This document shows positions 8,432-17,234 of a stretch of 64,000 nucleotides of DNA, piece by piece. This DNA is from Dyadobacter sp. CY345 (GTDB lineage: Bacteria; Bacteroidota; Bacteroidia; Cytophagales; Spirosomataceae), in NCBI RefSeq assembly GCF_021502725.1, contig NZ_JAKFFS010000001.1, positions 62,001-126,000 on the forward strand, read 5' to 3'. Numbering within the stretch: the stretch's first letter is position 1; every line of letters starts with the position of its first letter. Below the pieces are notes generated by a model. It did no database searches. It was not told the DNA's origin and was given only the letters and a program-made list of their open reading frames with translations. The translations under genes were made by a program, and so were the position numbers.

Positions 8432-10666
8432 ATGAAAAGATATTTAATCGGAGCAATCTTGCTTCTCTGCACGCAATCTATCTTTGCGCAACGTATTACC
8501 GGAAAAGTTTATGAACAACTGGTAAACGATAAAACACTCAAACCACTAACCGGCGCCAATGTTTATTGGACAGGCTCCACGCAGGCATCTTCAACGGATT
8601 CCAGTGGCCGGTTTTCAATTCCCCGAATTACGCAGTCAAATCAACTGGTTATCAGTTTTGTCGGATTTAAAAACGATACCATCAAGATTGGTGCCGAAAG
8701 CGAGCTGGAAGTGATTTTGAAAAGCGACCAGACTTTGAATGAAGTTGTGGTAAAAGCAAACGCGAACTCGATCGACCGGTTATCTCCGCATCAAACAGAA
8801 ATTATAACTACACGAGCACTTGCAAAAGCAGCCTGCTGTAATCTATCGGAAAGTTTCGAAACAAATGCCTCAGTTTCCGTTTCTTACAGCGATGCCGTAA
8901 CCGGCGCAAAACAAATCCAGATGTTGGGTTTGAATGGCACCTATATCCAGACAAACATTGAAAATATTCCAACAATCCGTGGCTTGGCTTCAACTTTCGG
9001 GATGAATTTTGTGCCCGGGACCTGGATTCAGTCTATTGATGTTGGGAAAGGTGCAGGTTCTGTGGTGAATGGATATGAGTCGATGACTGGCCAGATTAAC
9101 GTGGAACTTCAAAAACCGGATACGCAGGAAAAACTTTATTTCAATACCTATGTAAATAATTTCGGCCGGGCCGAAGTGAATCTAAATTTGGCCCACCAAT
9201 TAAATGAAAAATGGAGCACCGGTTTATTGACTCATGCGAGTACGCTCCGAAACAGAATTGATAAAAACGGCGACGGGTTTCTGGACCTTCCCTTATATAC
9301 CCAGTACAATGTGATCAATCGCTGGAAATATCAGAGCAATCGAATGATGGCGCAGTTTGGTGTAAAAGCTTTGCATGAAGATCGTTTAGGCGGACAAGCT
9401 GATTTTCGTGAAGAAATGAAAGGGACAACCAAGGCTTATGGGTTCGGGGCGAAAGTCAATCGCTATGAGTTTTTCTCAAAAATCGCCAGACTTTATCCTG
9501 ATAAACCTTACAAAGGTTTGGGGCTGATTGTGAATGCATCTGTTCATGATTCAAAGTCATATTTTGGACTAACAAATTATAACGGCCGGCAGGAAACTTT
9601 GTACGGAAATCTGATCTATCAATCGATTCTGGGAAATACAAATCATTCCTATAAGGCTGGCGTAAGTTATATGCTGGACAATTATAACGAAAAATACAAA
9701 GACACAACCCTGCTGAGAAGAGAATCTGTTCCTGGTGTTTTTGTGGAATATACTTACAATAATCTCGACAAATTTGTGCTTGTCGCTGGTTCCCGTGTCG
9801 ATTTTCACAACTTGTATGGAACACAGTTTACGCCGCGTCTGCATTTGAAATATAGTCTTTCCAATAACACCACATTACGTGCCTCGGCAGGAAGAGGTTT
9901 TCGGGTGGCAAATCCGCTCGCAGAATATTATGGTAACCTGGTAAGCTCGCGTCAGGTATTATTTCTGGAAAAACTTCGCCCGGAAGTTTCCTGGAACTAT
10001 GGAGTAAGTCTGACGCAGGAATTCAAAATAGGTGAAATGAACGGTACTTTTGTTACTGATTTCTATCGGACAAACTTTGAAAATCAGCTCGTTGCCGATT
10101 TGGAAAACCCGAAGTACATCCGTTTTTATAACCTGAATGGAAAAGCCTATGCGAACAGTTTTCAGGCTGAGGTAAACCTTACGCCAATCAAACGTTTTGA
10201 TCTGAAAATGGCTTACCGTTTGTTTGATGTAAAACAGACTGTTTACGGACTTGCTGATGAAAATGTTTTGCTACCGAAAATGTTGGTGAGCCGGGACAGA
10301 ATTCTTTTCAACGCGGGTTATGCTTTGCCTTACGATAAATGGAAATTTGATGTCACGGTACAGTGGAATGGAAAACGCCGGTTGCCTAGTATGGACCCTA
10401 TGTATGGCATGTTAGGACATGGTGATATGACGTCCGAAGTTTCGACGGAAGCACCTTCTTTTTATAATCTGAATGCCCAGATTACCCGTACTTTTCCTAA
10501 GTGGGATATTTATCTCGGAGGAGAAAATTTGAATAACTTCCGCCAGAAAAATCCGATTTATGCGGCTAACAATCCTTTCGGAAAAGAATTTGATGCAGGT
10601 ATGGCCTGGGGACCGGTTGTGGGAAGAATGATTTATGCAGGTGTGAGATTCAAAATCATCAGATAA
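8432..10666 (+). CDS. TonB-dependent receptor with carboxypeptidase-like regulatory domain, metal type
   Basis: 744 residues. There is a signal peptide (MKRYLIGAILLLCTQSIFA), a CarboxypepD_reg-like beta-sandwich at about 20-100 (TGKVYEQL...LTGANVYWTGS), then a plug with AACCNLSESFETNASVSVSYSDAVTGAKQ in segments, and a 22-strand barrel. The Cys-containing plug start and the QIQMLGLNGTYIQ segment are typical of receptors found with copper and other heavy-metal genes in this phylum, unlike SusC. It probably imports a metal or metal complex through the outer membrane; specificity is inferred from its neighbours. No partner SusD is present. Confidence 0.85.
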   Translation: MKRYLIGAILLLCTQSIFAQRITGKVYEQLVNDKTLKPLTGANVYWTGSTQASSTDSSGRFSIPRITQSNQLVISFVGFKNDTIKIGAESELEVILKSDQTLNEVVVKANANSIDRLSPHQTEIITTRALAKAACCNLSESFETNASVSVSYSDAVTGAKQIQMLGLNGTYIQTNIENIPTIRGLASTFGMNFVPGTWIQSIDVGKGAGSVVNGYESMTGQINVELQKPDTQEKLYFNTYVNNFGRAEVNLNLAHQLNEKWSTGLLTHASTLRNRIDKNGDGFLDLPLYTQYNVINRWKYQSNRMMAQFGVKALHEDRLGGQADFREEMKGTTKAYGFGAKVNRYEFFSKIARLYPDKPYKGLGLIVNASVHDSKSYFGLTNYNGRQETLYGNLIYQSILGNTNHSYKAGVSYMLDNYNEKYKDTTLLRRESVPGVFVEYTYNNLDKFVLVAGSRVDFHNLYGTQFTPRLHLKYSLSNNTTLRASAGRGFRVANPLAEYYGNLVSSRQVLFLEKLRPEVSWNYGVSLTQEFKIGEMNGTFVTDFYRTNFENQLVADLENPKYIRFYNLNGKAYANSFQAEVNLTPIKRFDLKMAYRLFDVKQTVYGLADENVLLPKMLVSRDRILFNAGYALPYDKWKFDVTVQWNGKRRLPSMDPMYGMLGHGDMTSEVSTEAPSFYNLNAQITRTFPKWDIYLGGENLNNFRQKNPIYAANNPFGKEFDAGMAWGPVVGRMIYAGVRFKIIR

Positions 10667-10690
10667 TTGTTGAATACTTAAGCCAGGGAA

Positions 10691-10721
10691 ATTAACAATT
10701 CATCATTAACCATTAACAATT
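10691..10721 (+). repeat. 21-bp-spaced direct repeat upstream of the HMA-AraC gene
   Basis: The 10-mer attaacaatt occurs at 10691-10700 and 10712-10721, so the copies start 21 bp apart, immediately before the ATG at 10725. Two helical turns is a usual spacing for AraC-family half-sites. However, this AT-rich string is common filler in Bacteroidota intergenic DNA. Confidence 0.3.
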
Positions 10722-10724
10722 AAA

Positions 10725-11306
10725 ATGAGGTTATATATCAAAAATATGGTTTGTGATCGCTGTATCAAGGTTGTCAAAGAAGAGCTGGGCAAAATTGATA
10801 TCAGTTTGAAACATATTGAACTGGGAGAGGTGGACACGGAATCTGAGCTGAACGAGGCAAAAATTTCGGAGGTGAAACATATTCTGGAAACGAATGGATT
10901 TGAATTGTTGGATGATAAAAGGGCAACGCTGGTTGAAAATATAAGAACGCTGATCATTGAAGAAGTTCAGTATCTGAAGGGACATAAGGCTGCGTCGCTG
11001 AACTTCTCAGATTATCTTTCCCAAAAAACAGGGTATGAGTATTCTTATCTGAGCAACCTGTTTTCTTCTGAAACCGGACAAACCATTGAGCAATATATCA
11101 TCGCCCAGAAAGTTGAAAAAGTGAAAGAATGGCTTTCCTACAACGAGTTAAGTCTGAGTGAAATGGCTTGGAGGTTATCTTACAGTAGTGCGGCACATTT
11201 AAGTAACCAGTTTAAAAAAGTAACAGGAATGACGCCAGGCGAATTTAAAAAAACGAATACGCTGCCAAGAAAAACCCTTGATCGGGTAGGGGAAACTAAA
11301 ATTTGA
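10725..11306 (+). CDS. HMA-like domain fused to AraC-type DNA-binding domain (putative metal-sensing regulator)
   Basis: 193 residues. Residues 1-70 form a small domain resembling HMA, with the strand MRLYIKNMV followed by CDRC (Cys10, Cys13). Residues about 85-185 are an AraC helix-turn-helix pair (FSDYLSQKTGYEYSYLSNLF; LSEMAWRLSYSSAAHLSNQF; TGMTPGEFKK). An HMA fold in place of the sugar-binding domain suggests direct Cu or other soft-metal sensing. That is inference; similar proteins occur in related genomes without a described ligand. It sits in the middle of the metal cluster, 58 bp after the TonB receptor and 26 bp before the next gene. Confidence 0.85.
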   Translation: MRLYIKNMVCDRCIKVVKEELGKIDISLKHIELGEVDTESELNEAKISEVKHILETNGFELLDDKRATLVENIRTLIIEEVQYLKGHKAASLNFSDYLSQKTGYEYSYLSNLFSSETGQTIEQYIIAQKVEKVKEWLSYNELSLSEMAWRLSYSSAAHLSNQFKKVTGMTPGEFKKTNTLPRKTLDRVGETKI

Positions 11307-11332
11307 AACACTAGTACTAATCAAAATAAACG

Positions 11333-11578
11333 ATGAGAAAGATTCTTTTTGCACTACCATTAACATTGCTTTTCGCTTGCTCAGGAAACCAGGATAAGAC
11401 CAAAGATTCAGACGCCAAAACTGAGACGGTATCAACAGCAGATGCTAAAAAATATGCTTGTCCGATGCAGTGTGAAGGTGATAAAACCTACGCACAGGCG
11501 GGGAAATGCCCGGTTTGTAAAATGGACTTACAGGAAATAGCACTGGCTGAAACGGATTCTACCGCACATAATCATTAA
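11333..11578 (+). CDS. Lipoprotein with heavy-metal-binding domain (HMBD, CPM...CPVC)
   Basis: 81 residues. The lipobox LLFAC (Cys16) is followed by a low-complexity linker and a compact metal-binding domain YACPMQCEGDKTY...GKCPVCKMDL (Cys43, Cys47, Cys59, Cys62). This matches the heavy-metal-binding YHS-like domain found on CusB, CopA and stand-alone proteins, usually written YxCPMHP...GxCPxCGM. The protein ends in His-rich TAHNH. It is expected to be membrane-anchored on the periplasmic side and to buffer copper. It is transcribed with the regulator in front and the exported HMA protein behind (30-bp gap). Confidence 0.85.
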   Translation: MRKILFALPLTLLFACSGNQDKTKDSDAKTETVSTADAKKYACPMQCEGDKTYAQAGKCPVCKMDLQEIALAETDSTAHNH

Positions 11579-11608
11579 TTATTAACCAAAACAATCAAAA
11601 ACACAATC

Positions 11609-11953
11609 ATGAAAAAGACGATCATTTTATTCATAACAGCCCTGTTTCTATCCGTAAATTTTGTCCATGCTGACGGAAAAGATAAAGAAGTGAAATTTAA
11701 AACTTCGGCGATCTGCGAAATGTGTAAGGCACGAATTGAACGCAACCTGGGATTGTCCAAAGGAGTGAAAGAGTCAAATCTTAATCTTACTGACAAAGTG
11801 GTTACGGTAAAATATAATCCGGATAAAACGACAGAAGCTGCAATTAAGGCTACGATCAACAAAACCGGATACGATGCAGATTTGTCGCCTGCCGACCAAA
11901 AAGCGCATGATAAACTGCCAAGCTGCTGCCGAAAAACTGCTGCGGCACACTGA
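11609..11953 (+). CDS. Exported HMA-domain protein
   Basis: 114 residues: a signal peptide (MKKTIILFITALFLSVNFVHA), then an HMA domain with ICEMCKARIERNL (Cys36, Cys39) and the strand VVTVKYNPDKT, and a C-terminal SCCRK...AAAH tail that adds two Cys and a His. The likely role is a periplasmic metal chaperone or scavenger. The next gene, for a His/Met-rich barrel, starts 16 bp after the stop, so the two are almost certainly co-transcribed. Confidence 0.85.
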   Translation: MKKTIILFITALFLSVNFVHADGKDKEVKFKTSAICEMCKARIERNLGLSKGVKESNLNLTDKVVTVKYNPDKTTEAAIKATINKTGYDADLSPADQKAHDKLPSCCRKTAAAH

Positions 11954-11969
11954 CACTAAATTTTAACTG

Positions 11970-13367
11970 ATGTTTTTAAAACAAACAATATTTTTCGTTG
12001 CGGGTAGTTTGCTCGTTACGACGGTATCTGCTTTTGCCCAGCATAACCACATGGATATGCCTGCAAAAAAGGATACGGCTAAACATGAAATGCATGATCA
12101 TGCCGCGCATGACATGGATTCCAAACAAAAACCAGACTCCATGCCTCAAATGAAAATGCATATGAGTCATGCATTTTCACTAAGTCTGCCAATGAACCGG
12201 AACGGTTCAGGGACTGGATGGCAGCCGGATGCAACGCCGATGTATGCATATATGAAGCATGGCAGTAAATGGAATTACATGCTGCACGGAAGTTTGTTTC
12301 TGAGGTATACGAGCCAAAACTTAAATAATGATGGCAAACGAGGCGCTTCTGCCAAAGTCAGCGCACCGAATTATGTTATGGGAATGGCGCAGAGACAAGT
12401 TGGAAAAAATGGATTGTTGACAGTGCGTTCCATGATTTCGCTCGACCGTATTTTTGATGGCGGCTCCGGATATCCTTTACTTTTTCAATCCGGAGAAACC
12501 TGGAAGGGCAAGCCGCTGATTGACCGTCAGCACCCGCATGACCTGATATCAGAGTTAGCCGTTGGGTATACGCATAGGATCAACAAAAAAATGGACGTCA
12601 GCATTTATGCAGGTTACCCTGGCGAACCAGCATTGGGTCCGACCGCATTTATGCATCGCATGTCTGCTTTCAACAATCCGGACGCCGTACTCGGTCATCA
12701 CTGGCAGGATGCGACACATATTACTTTTGGCGTTGTTACAGCTGGCGTTCGTTATGGGAAATTTAAAGCGGAAGCTTCCGGTTTCACGGGCCGTGAGCCG
12801 AATGAGAATCGTTTCAACTTTGACAAACCACGTTTTGATTCTTATAGTTATCGTCTGTTGTTTAATCCTTCTGCAAACTGGGCAATACAGGCATCCCGTG
12901 GTTTTATAAAAAGTCCGGAGCTGAATCATGCAGATGAAAACGTGAACAGAACAACGGCTTCTGTCCGGCATAGTAAGAATTTGAATTCGGAAAACCACTG
13001 GATTTCTTCATCAATTGTATATGGTCTGAACGATTCGGGAGAGGGGCACAAAGAAAGTTCGTTGTTGGCCGAGTCAAATCTTCAGCTGAATAAATGGTCC
13101 GTTTATGGGCGATATGAATGGGTGGAAAAAAGCCAGGAAGAGCTGGATTTGACTTTGATTAATGCTTCACATGATCAGAAATTTCCGGTTTCGGCTTTTA
13201 CACTTGGATTAAACCGTCAGCTCTTCTCGTTTTCAAAAACATTGTTACAGGCAGGAATTCAGGCAAGTGTCTTCTCGATTGGTGACGACCTGCGGGCTGC
13301 TTATGGAAAAATCCCGGTTTCCGGTCAGGTGTATCTTAGGCTCACGCCGGGGCTTATGCGCATGTAA
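11970..13367 (+). CDS. His/Met-rich outer-membrane beta-barrel protein of the metal cluster
   Basis: 465 residues. A signal peptide ends near SAFAQ. Residues 25-70 are extremely His/Met rich (HNHMDMP, HEMHDHAAHDMD, MPQMKMHMSH), the composition of copper-binding tails such as those of CopB and PcoB. The rest has alternating amphipathic strands and conserved blocks (DRQHPHDLISELAVGYTHR, GPTAFMHRMSAFNNPDA, LGHHWQDATHITFG), giving a predicted outer-membrane barrel. It resembles uncharacterised barrels in copper or silver resistance islands. A function in binding or passing copper at the outer membrane is inferred. It is the last gene of the cluster. Confidence 0.75.
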   Translation: MFLKQTIFFVAGSLLVTTVSAFAQHNHMDMPAKKDTAKHEMHDHAAHDMDSKQKPDSMPQMKMHMSHAFSLSLPMNRNGSGTGWQPDATPMYAYMKHGSKWNYMLHGSLFLRYTSQNLNNDGKRGASAKVSAPNYVMGMAQRQVGKNGLLTVRSMISLDRIFDGGSGYPLLFQSGETWKGKPLIDRQHPHDLISELAVGYTHRINKKMDVSIYAGYPGEPALGPTAFMHRMSAFNNPDAVLGHHWQDATHITFGVVTAGVRYGKFKAEASGFTGREPNENRFNFDKPRFDSYSYRLLFNPSANWAIQASRGFIKSPELNHADENVNRTTASVRHSKNLNSENHWISSSIVYGLNDSGEGHKESSLLAESNLQLNKWSVYGRYEWVEKSQEELDLTLINASHDQKFPVSAFTLGLNRQLFSFSKTLLQAGIQASVFSIGDDLRAAYGKIPVSGQVYLRLTPGLMRM

Positions 13368-13436
13368 CTTTGAGCAAAATCCAACTATTCAAAAACGGAT
13401 AAAAAACACCAGGCGACCGTTTAAATTTTTTTAAAC

Positions 13437-13444
13437 TACTTTTG
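13437..13444 (+). promoter_or_regulatory. -7 element of the methyltransferase gene
   Basis: TACTTTTG matches TAnnTTTG and lies 22 nt before the proposed TTG start at 13467. There is no clear -33 partner. Confidence 0.5.
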
Positions 13445-13466
13445 TGGAAATTAAATCTTCCCCACA

Positions 13467-14210
13467 TTGGCCTGGTATCATACATATTTTAATGGTTTGC
13501 CTCAAATCGCCTGGAAATTAAATCAGGACGAAACGTATACGGAATACGAAGTCGATTTTCTTCGTGACACATTGGAGCTGAAAAACGGAAGTAAGGTTTT
13601 GGACATCATGGCGGGTTACGGCCGTCATGCTTTGCCACTTGCTGATCTTGGTTCTCAACTTACCTGTGTTGATCTGTCATCCGAGTATTGTGAAGAATTG
13701 CAGAAAATTTCGGCTCAGGAAAATTTACCGCTTACTGTCATCTGTGATGATATACTGACACTTACTTTCGAAGAAAAATCGTTCGACGCTGCCTATTGTT
13801 TTGGTAACAGTTTTAGTTTTTTTCCCCGCGAGGATATGCAGAAATTTTTGCAGAAGATTTCTGACCTGCTTGTCGACGGCGGATTTTTCAGTATTCATAC
13901 AGAAAATTTGGCGGAAAGTATTTTTCCTAATTTTCAGACGAGAAACTGGATGCCTGTGGGGAACGACATGATCTATCTGGCCGAAAATGATTACAATCCT
14001 GAGGAAGGATATATTGAAGCTGAACAAACTTTCATATCTGGCACCGAGAAAGTTACGCACAGTGTTCGACAACATATTTACACCTTGGGCGAATTAAATT
14101 TTATGTTTAAATCAGCAGGCTTTCAGGTTATCGGTGCTTTTGGGAATTTGGAAGCTGATCCGTTCATGCTGGGAGACGAACAATTATATCTTGTCGCAAA
14201 GAAAATATAA
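13467..14210 (+). CDS. Class I SAM-dependent methyltransferase
   Basis: 247 residues. The proposed start is a TTG (AWYHTYFNGLPQIAW follows) because homologues begin close to the WY motif and no ATG precedes it in frame. Motif I is VLDIMAGYGRHALPLA, followed by LTCVDLSSEYCEEL (acidic ribose-binding residue) and FDAAYCFGNSFSFF. It belongs to the general Methyltransf_25-like group; the substrate is unknown. It has its own -7 box and ends directly against the convergent YeeE-type gene: its TAA (14208-14210) touches the TCA of the opposite stop with no base between. Confidence 0.8.
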   Translation: MAWYHTYFNGLPQIAWKLNQDETYTEYEVDFLRDTLELKNGSKVLDIMAGYGRHALPLADLGSQLTCVDLSSEYCEELQKISAQENLPLTVICDDILTLTFEEKSFDAAYCFGNSFSFFPREDMQKFLQKISDLLVDGGFFSIHTENLAESIFPNFQTRNWMPVGNDMIYLAENDYNPEEGYIEAEQTFISGTEKVTHSVRQHIYTLGELNFMFKSAGFQVIGAFGNLEADPFMLGDEQLYLVAKKI

Positions 14211-14732
14211 TCAATGCGGGAGTTTGGAACGGAGTAATCCATAAGTCCAGGTTCCCGCAATTGCGCTGAGCAGTGTGATGATAACGACAAAAAAGCCGCT
14301 GCCGATTTGTGCGAATAATGGTCCGGGACAAGCGCCCGTTATCGCCCAACCTAAACCGAATAAGAATCCGCCATAAATTTGTCCTTTGTTAAATGTCTTT
14401 GAAGGTATATTAATTTCTTCCCCACTTCTTGTTTTGATATTAAAACGCTTAATGATCTGTAAGGAAATCAGGCCGGTGACCACTGCTGACCCGATAACGC
14501 CATACATGTGAAACGAATCCAGCCTGAACATTTCCTGAATTCTAAACCAGGAAACGATTTCTGCTTTCACAAAAACGATTCCGAAGAATAAACCGACAAG
14601 CAGATATTTGAGATTTGCGCCAAAACCTTCTTTTTGAGATTGCTGATTTGTTCCGTCGTAACTATCCGCATCCTGATCTAATTGATCTTTCAAATTAATT
14701 CCGGAAACGGTCTTGAATTTAGTAGTAGCCAT
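14211..14732 (-). CDS. YeeE/YedE-like (DUF6691) membrane protein, sulfur transport
   Basis: 173 residues. A soluble N-terminal 40 residues precedes four or five membrane helices. The conserved segment GFLFGLGWAITGACPGPLF carries the GACPGP Cys motif of DUF6691/YedE half-transporters, which are related to the thiosulfate transporter YeeE (TsuA). It is the last gene of a three-gene operon on the minus strand (MBL-rhodanese, YeeE half, this half; 28 bp to the previous gene). Uptake or release of a sulfur species across the inner membrane is inferred from the family. Confidence 0.8.
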   Translation of the reverse strand: MATTKFKTVSGINLKDQLDQDADSYDGTNQQSQKEGFGANLKYLLVGLFFGIVFVKAEIVSWFRIQEMFRLDSFHMYGVIGSAVVTGLISLQIIKRFNIKTRSGEEINIPSKTFNKGQIYGGFLFGLGWAITGACPGPLFAQIGSGFFVVIITLLSAIAGTWTYGLLRSKLPH

Positions 14733-14760
14733 AATCAGAGAAATGCGAGTTTTTTAAAAG

Positions 14761-15336
14761 TTAGTTAACTAGCTGAAATAGCCAGGGAAGAAGAATCCAG
14801 GTCGAGAAAAAGCCGCCGATCATGAAAAATATGGTTGCAACCAACGATGGCCATTGCAGATTGGAAAGCCCCATGATCGCATGGCCGGATGTGCATCCGC
14901 CGGCATAACGGGTTCCAAAACCAACAAGAAAACCGCCAAGCACGAAAAATATCAATCCTTTTAAAGAAAATATGTTTTCAACAGCAAAGATCTCAGCGGG
15001 CATCAGGCCGGAGAAATCTGTAATGCCAAGCTGTGAAAGGCTGGTTTGTGTCTTCTCCGCGATCATGAAAGATTCCGGATTGGTTAGTAAATAGGTAGCG
15101 ATAAATCCGCCTATCGTGATACCAGCTACAAAGAATAAATTCCAAATTTCCTTTTTCCAATCGTATTTGAAAAATGAAATATTAGCCGGAATAACCGCCG
15201 CGCATATGTGTCGCAGAGAAGACGAAATCCCAAAAGATTTGTTTCCAAGCAACAGCAGGACCGGCACTGTCATTCCGATAATAGGCCCGGCAACATACCA
15301 GGGCCAAGGTTTGCGGATCATCTCAAATAAGTCCAT
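14761..15336 (-). CDS. YeeE/YedE family thiosulfate-transporter-like protein
   Basis: 191 residues with about five membrane helices. The hallmark is [19 protein letters not shown] near the C-terminus, the [12 protein letters not shown] motif in which the Cys relays sulfur in YeeE. It is half the size of YeeE (about 350 residues), so it probably works as a heterodimer with the adjacent 173-residue protein, which carries the other Cys motif. It lies between the MBL-rhodanese gene and that partner. Confidence 0.85.
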   Translation of the reverse strand: MDLFEMIRKPWPWYVAGPIIGMTVPVLLLLGNKSFGISSSLRHICAAVIPANISFFKYDWKKEIWNLFFVAGITIGGFIATYLLTNPESFMIAEKTQTSLSQLGITDFSGLMPAEIFAVENIFSLKGLIFFVLGGFLVGFGTRYAGGCTSGHAIMGLSNLQWPSLVATIFFMIGGFFSTWILLPWLFQLVN

Positions 15337-15414
15337 ATTGAAATAATTTATTAAGGTCTGTCCATGATCTTGATTTAAACATCTATTCCTGATCTAAAAG
15401 CTTTAACGTCGCTC

Positions 15415-16806
15415 CTATACTAATCGGCCAAGAGGTACCTCTGTTTTTTGAATTTCTCCGAAACCGCCTTCAATGTTGATTACATCGTCGAATCCTCTTG
15501 CTTTTAAAATTGAAGCAGCGATCATGGAGCGGTATCCGCCAGCGCAGTGTACATACAATGTCTCGTTTTTTGATAAAGAAGACATGTTGTCATTGATCGA
15601 GTCCAGCGGTATGTTTTCTGCTCCTTCCACATGTCCGGATTCAAATTCGTCAGCCTTTCTGACATCAACAACTTTTATATCAACTTCACTATAACGTTCT
15701 GCAAAATCTTTGGCTGGAAGAGAAATGATTGAATCAATTTCTTTTCCGGTCTTTTTCCAGGCTTCAAAACCACCGTCCAGGTATCCGATCGCGAAATCAT
15801 ATCCAACTCTGGCTAGTCTGGTCACAACTTCTTCTTCACGGCCAGGCTCAGTGATTAGTAAAATATTTTGCTTTAAATCCGGTATGAGGGCGCCAACCCA
15901 GGGTGCAAAACCGCCATCGATTCCGATATTAATTGAGTTTGGAATAAATCCCTTTGCAAAATCTTCCGGTTTTCTGGTGTCCAATATCAGGGCACCCAAA
16001 AGATTTGCTTTCGATTCGAACGCATTCGCAGATAAAGCCTGGTCGCCACGTTCTAAAACATCATCGATACTTTCGTATCCATCACGGTTCATTTTAACAT
16101 TTTCAGGGAAATATTGAGGTGGTTCAGTCAAGCCGGCGGTTACCTCTTTTATAAATTCGTCTTTAGTCATATCCGCGCGCAGTGCATAATTGAATTTTTT
16201 CTGGTTACCCAGCGAGTCACTTGTTTCTTTGCTCATGCTTTTTCCGCAGGCCGACCCCGCGCCGTGGGCAGGATAAACGATGATATCATCTGGCAAAATC
16301 ATAATTTTCGACCGAAGACTGTCAAACAATATTCCGGCAAGATCGTCTTGCGTCACGTCTCCATTCTGAGCTAAATCTGGCCGGCCAACATCGCCGATGA
16401 AAAGCGTATCGCCACTAAAAATAGCTATTTCTTTTCCGGTATGATCTGAAAGTAAATAACACGAAGATTCCATCGTGTGCCCAGGCGTATGTAAAACTTT
16501 AATTGTAATTTCTCCCAGTTTAAATATCTCGCCGTCTTCGGCAATGTGCGCCTCGAAGCCGGTATTCGCCTTGGGGCCATAAACGATTTTTGCTCCGGTT
16601 TTTTCGGCGAGATCAATATGCCCGGATACGAAGTCTGCGTGGAAATGTGTTTCAAAAACATACTTGATGCTGACATTCAGTTTTTTCGCTTTTTCAATAT
16701 AGGGTGCGACTTCCCGAAGAGGGTCAATAACAGCAGCTTCATTACCGGATGTAATAAAATATGCTCCTTGCGCCAGGCAGCCAGTATAAATTTGTTCGAT
16801 TTTCAT
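15415..16806 (-). CDS. MBL-fold hydrolase/rhodanese fusion (persulfide dioxygenase-like)
   Basis: 463 residues. Residues 1-240 are a metallo-beta-lactamase fold of the ETHE1/Blh type: ETHFHADFVSGH, HTPGHTMESSCYLL, FSGDTLFIGDVGRPDLA and YPAHGAGSACG. Two rhodanese domains follow. The first (ILDTRKPEDF...LLITEPGRE) lacks the catalytic Cys. The second (VVDVRKADEFESGHVEGAENIPL) has it in YVHCAGGYRSM. The family oxidises glutathione- or thiol-persulfide and passes sulfane sulfur. With two YeeE halves behind it, the operon should handle sulfide, persulfide or thiosulfate. Confidence 0.9.
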   Translation of the reverse strand: MKIEQIYTGCLAQGAYFITSGNEAAVIDPLREVAPYIEKAKKLNVSIKYVFETHFHADFVSGHIDLAEKTGAKIVYGPKANTGFEAHIAEDGEIFKLGEITIKVLHTPGHTMESSCYLLSDHTGKEIAIFSGDTLFIGDVGRPDLAQNGDVTQDDLAGILFDSLRSKIMILPDDIIVYPAHGAGSACGKSMSKETSDSLGNQKKFNYALRADMTKDEFIKEVTAGLTEPPQYFPENVKMNRDGYESIDDVLERGDQALSANAFESKANLLGALILDTRKPEDFAKGFIPNSINIGIDGGFAPWVGALIPDLKQNILLITEPGREEEVVTRLARVGYDFAIGYLDGGFEAWKKTGKEIDSIISLPAKDFAERYSEVDIKVVDVRKADEFESGHVEGAENIPLDSINDNMSSLSKNETLYVHCAGGYRSMIAASILKARGFDDVINIEGGFGEIQKTEVPLGRLV

Positions 16807-17234
16807 ATGGAACTAGTTGTAGTTTGTTCGCAATCCGTTTATCGAATAGATTGCCGATTTTGGGCTTTTTTACGGTTTTTTTTACCGTATAATAAATTCG
16901 TTGTCATTATTCAAAGATAACTGTTTTAGTCGCGCATTTAGTTTCCTGACGGAAAGTATGGATTGCAGAGAATGCACGCTGTTTTGCTCTCAATGCGATA
17001 AATGTCTACAAATCTTTCTAGTGTCGTGTCGAAGTGATTCTAGGTCCTCTCGCTTGATTTTGTACTAATTTCGTAAAGTAGGAAAATTAACAAATAGAAA
17101 ATTTTTGACGCCTAAAAAGCGCGTCATGAGACACTATTTTACTTTCCTAACAAATAATTCAAGATTCAATTTGACACCGAAAAAAATTCATAAACCTAAA
17201 ATAATACCATCCCAAGCTATCCTTCTCGCAAGTC
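16807..17234. other. Divergent intergenic region, regulatory only
   Basis: No coding frame of note. On the minus strand a -7-like TATCTTTG (16919-16912) could drive the MBL operon with a leader of about 100 nt. Inside that leader is a short palindrome, tacggt (16871-16876) with accgta (16884-16889), separated by a T run; it could be an operator. On the protease side, repeated AT-rich sequence and a weak taatttcg -7-like site are all I see. Confidence 0.4.
16912..16919 (-). promoter_or_regulatory. -7 element of the MBL-rhodanese/YeeE operon
   Basis: Read on the minus strand, TATCTTTG matches TAnnTTTG. The implied start site is about 100 nt before the ATG at 16806, placing the tacggt/accgta palindrome within the leader. 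Confidence 0.4.

Noticed and set aside
12555..12998. 147-codon antisense frame in the outer-membrane barrel gene
   Set aside because: Shadow of a strongly supported gene; no domain, no start context.
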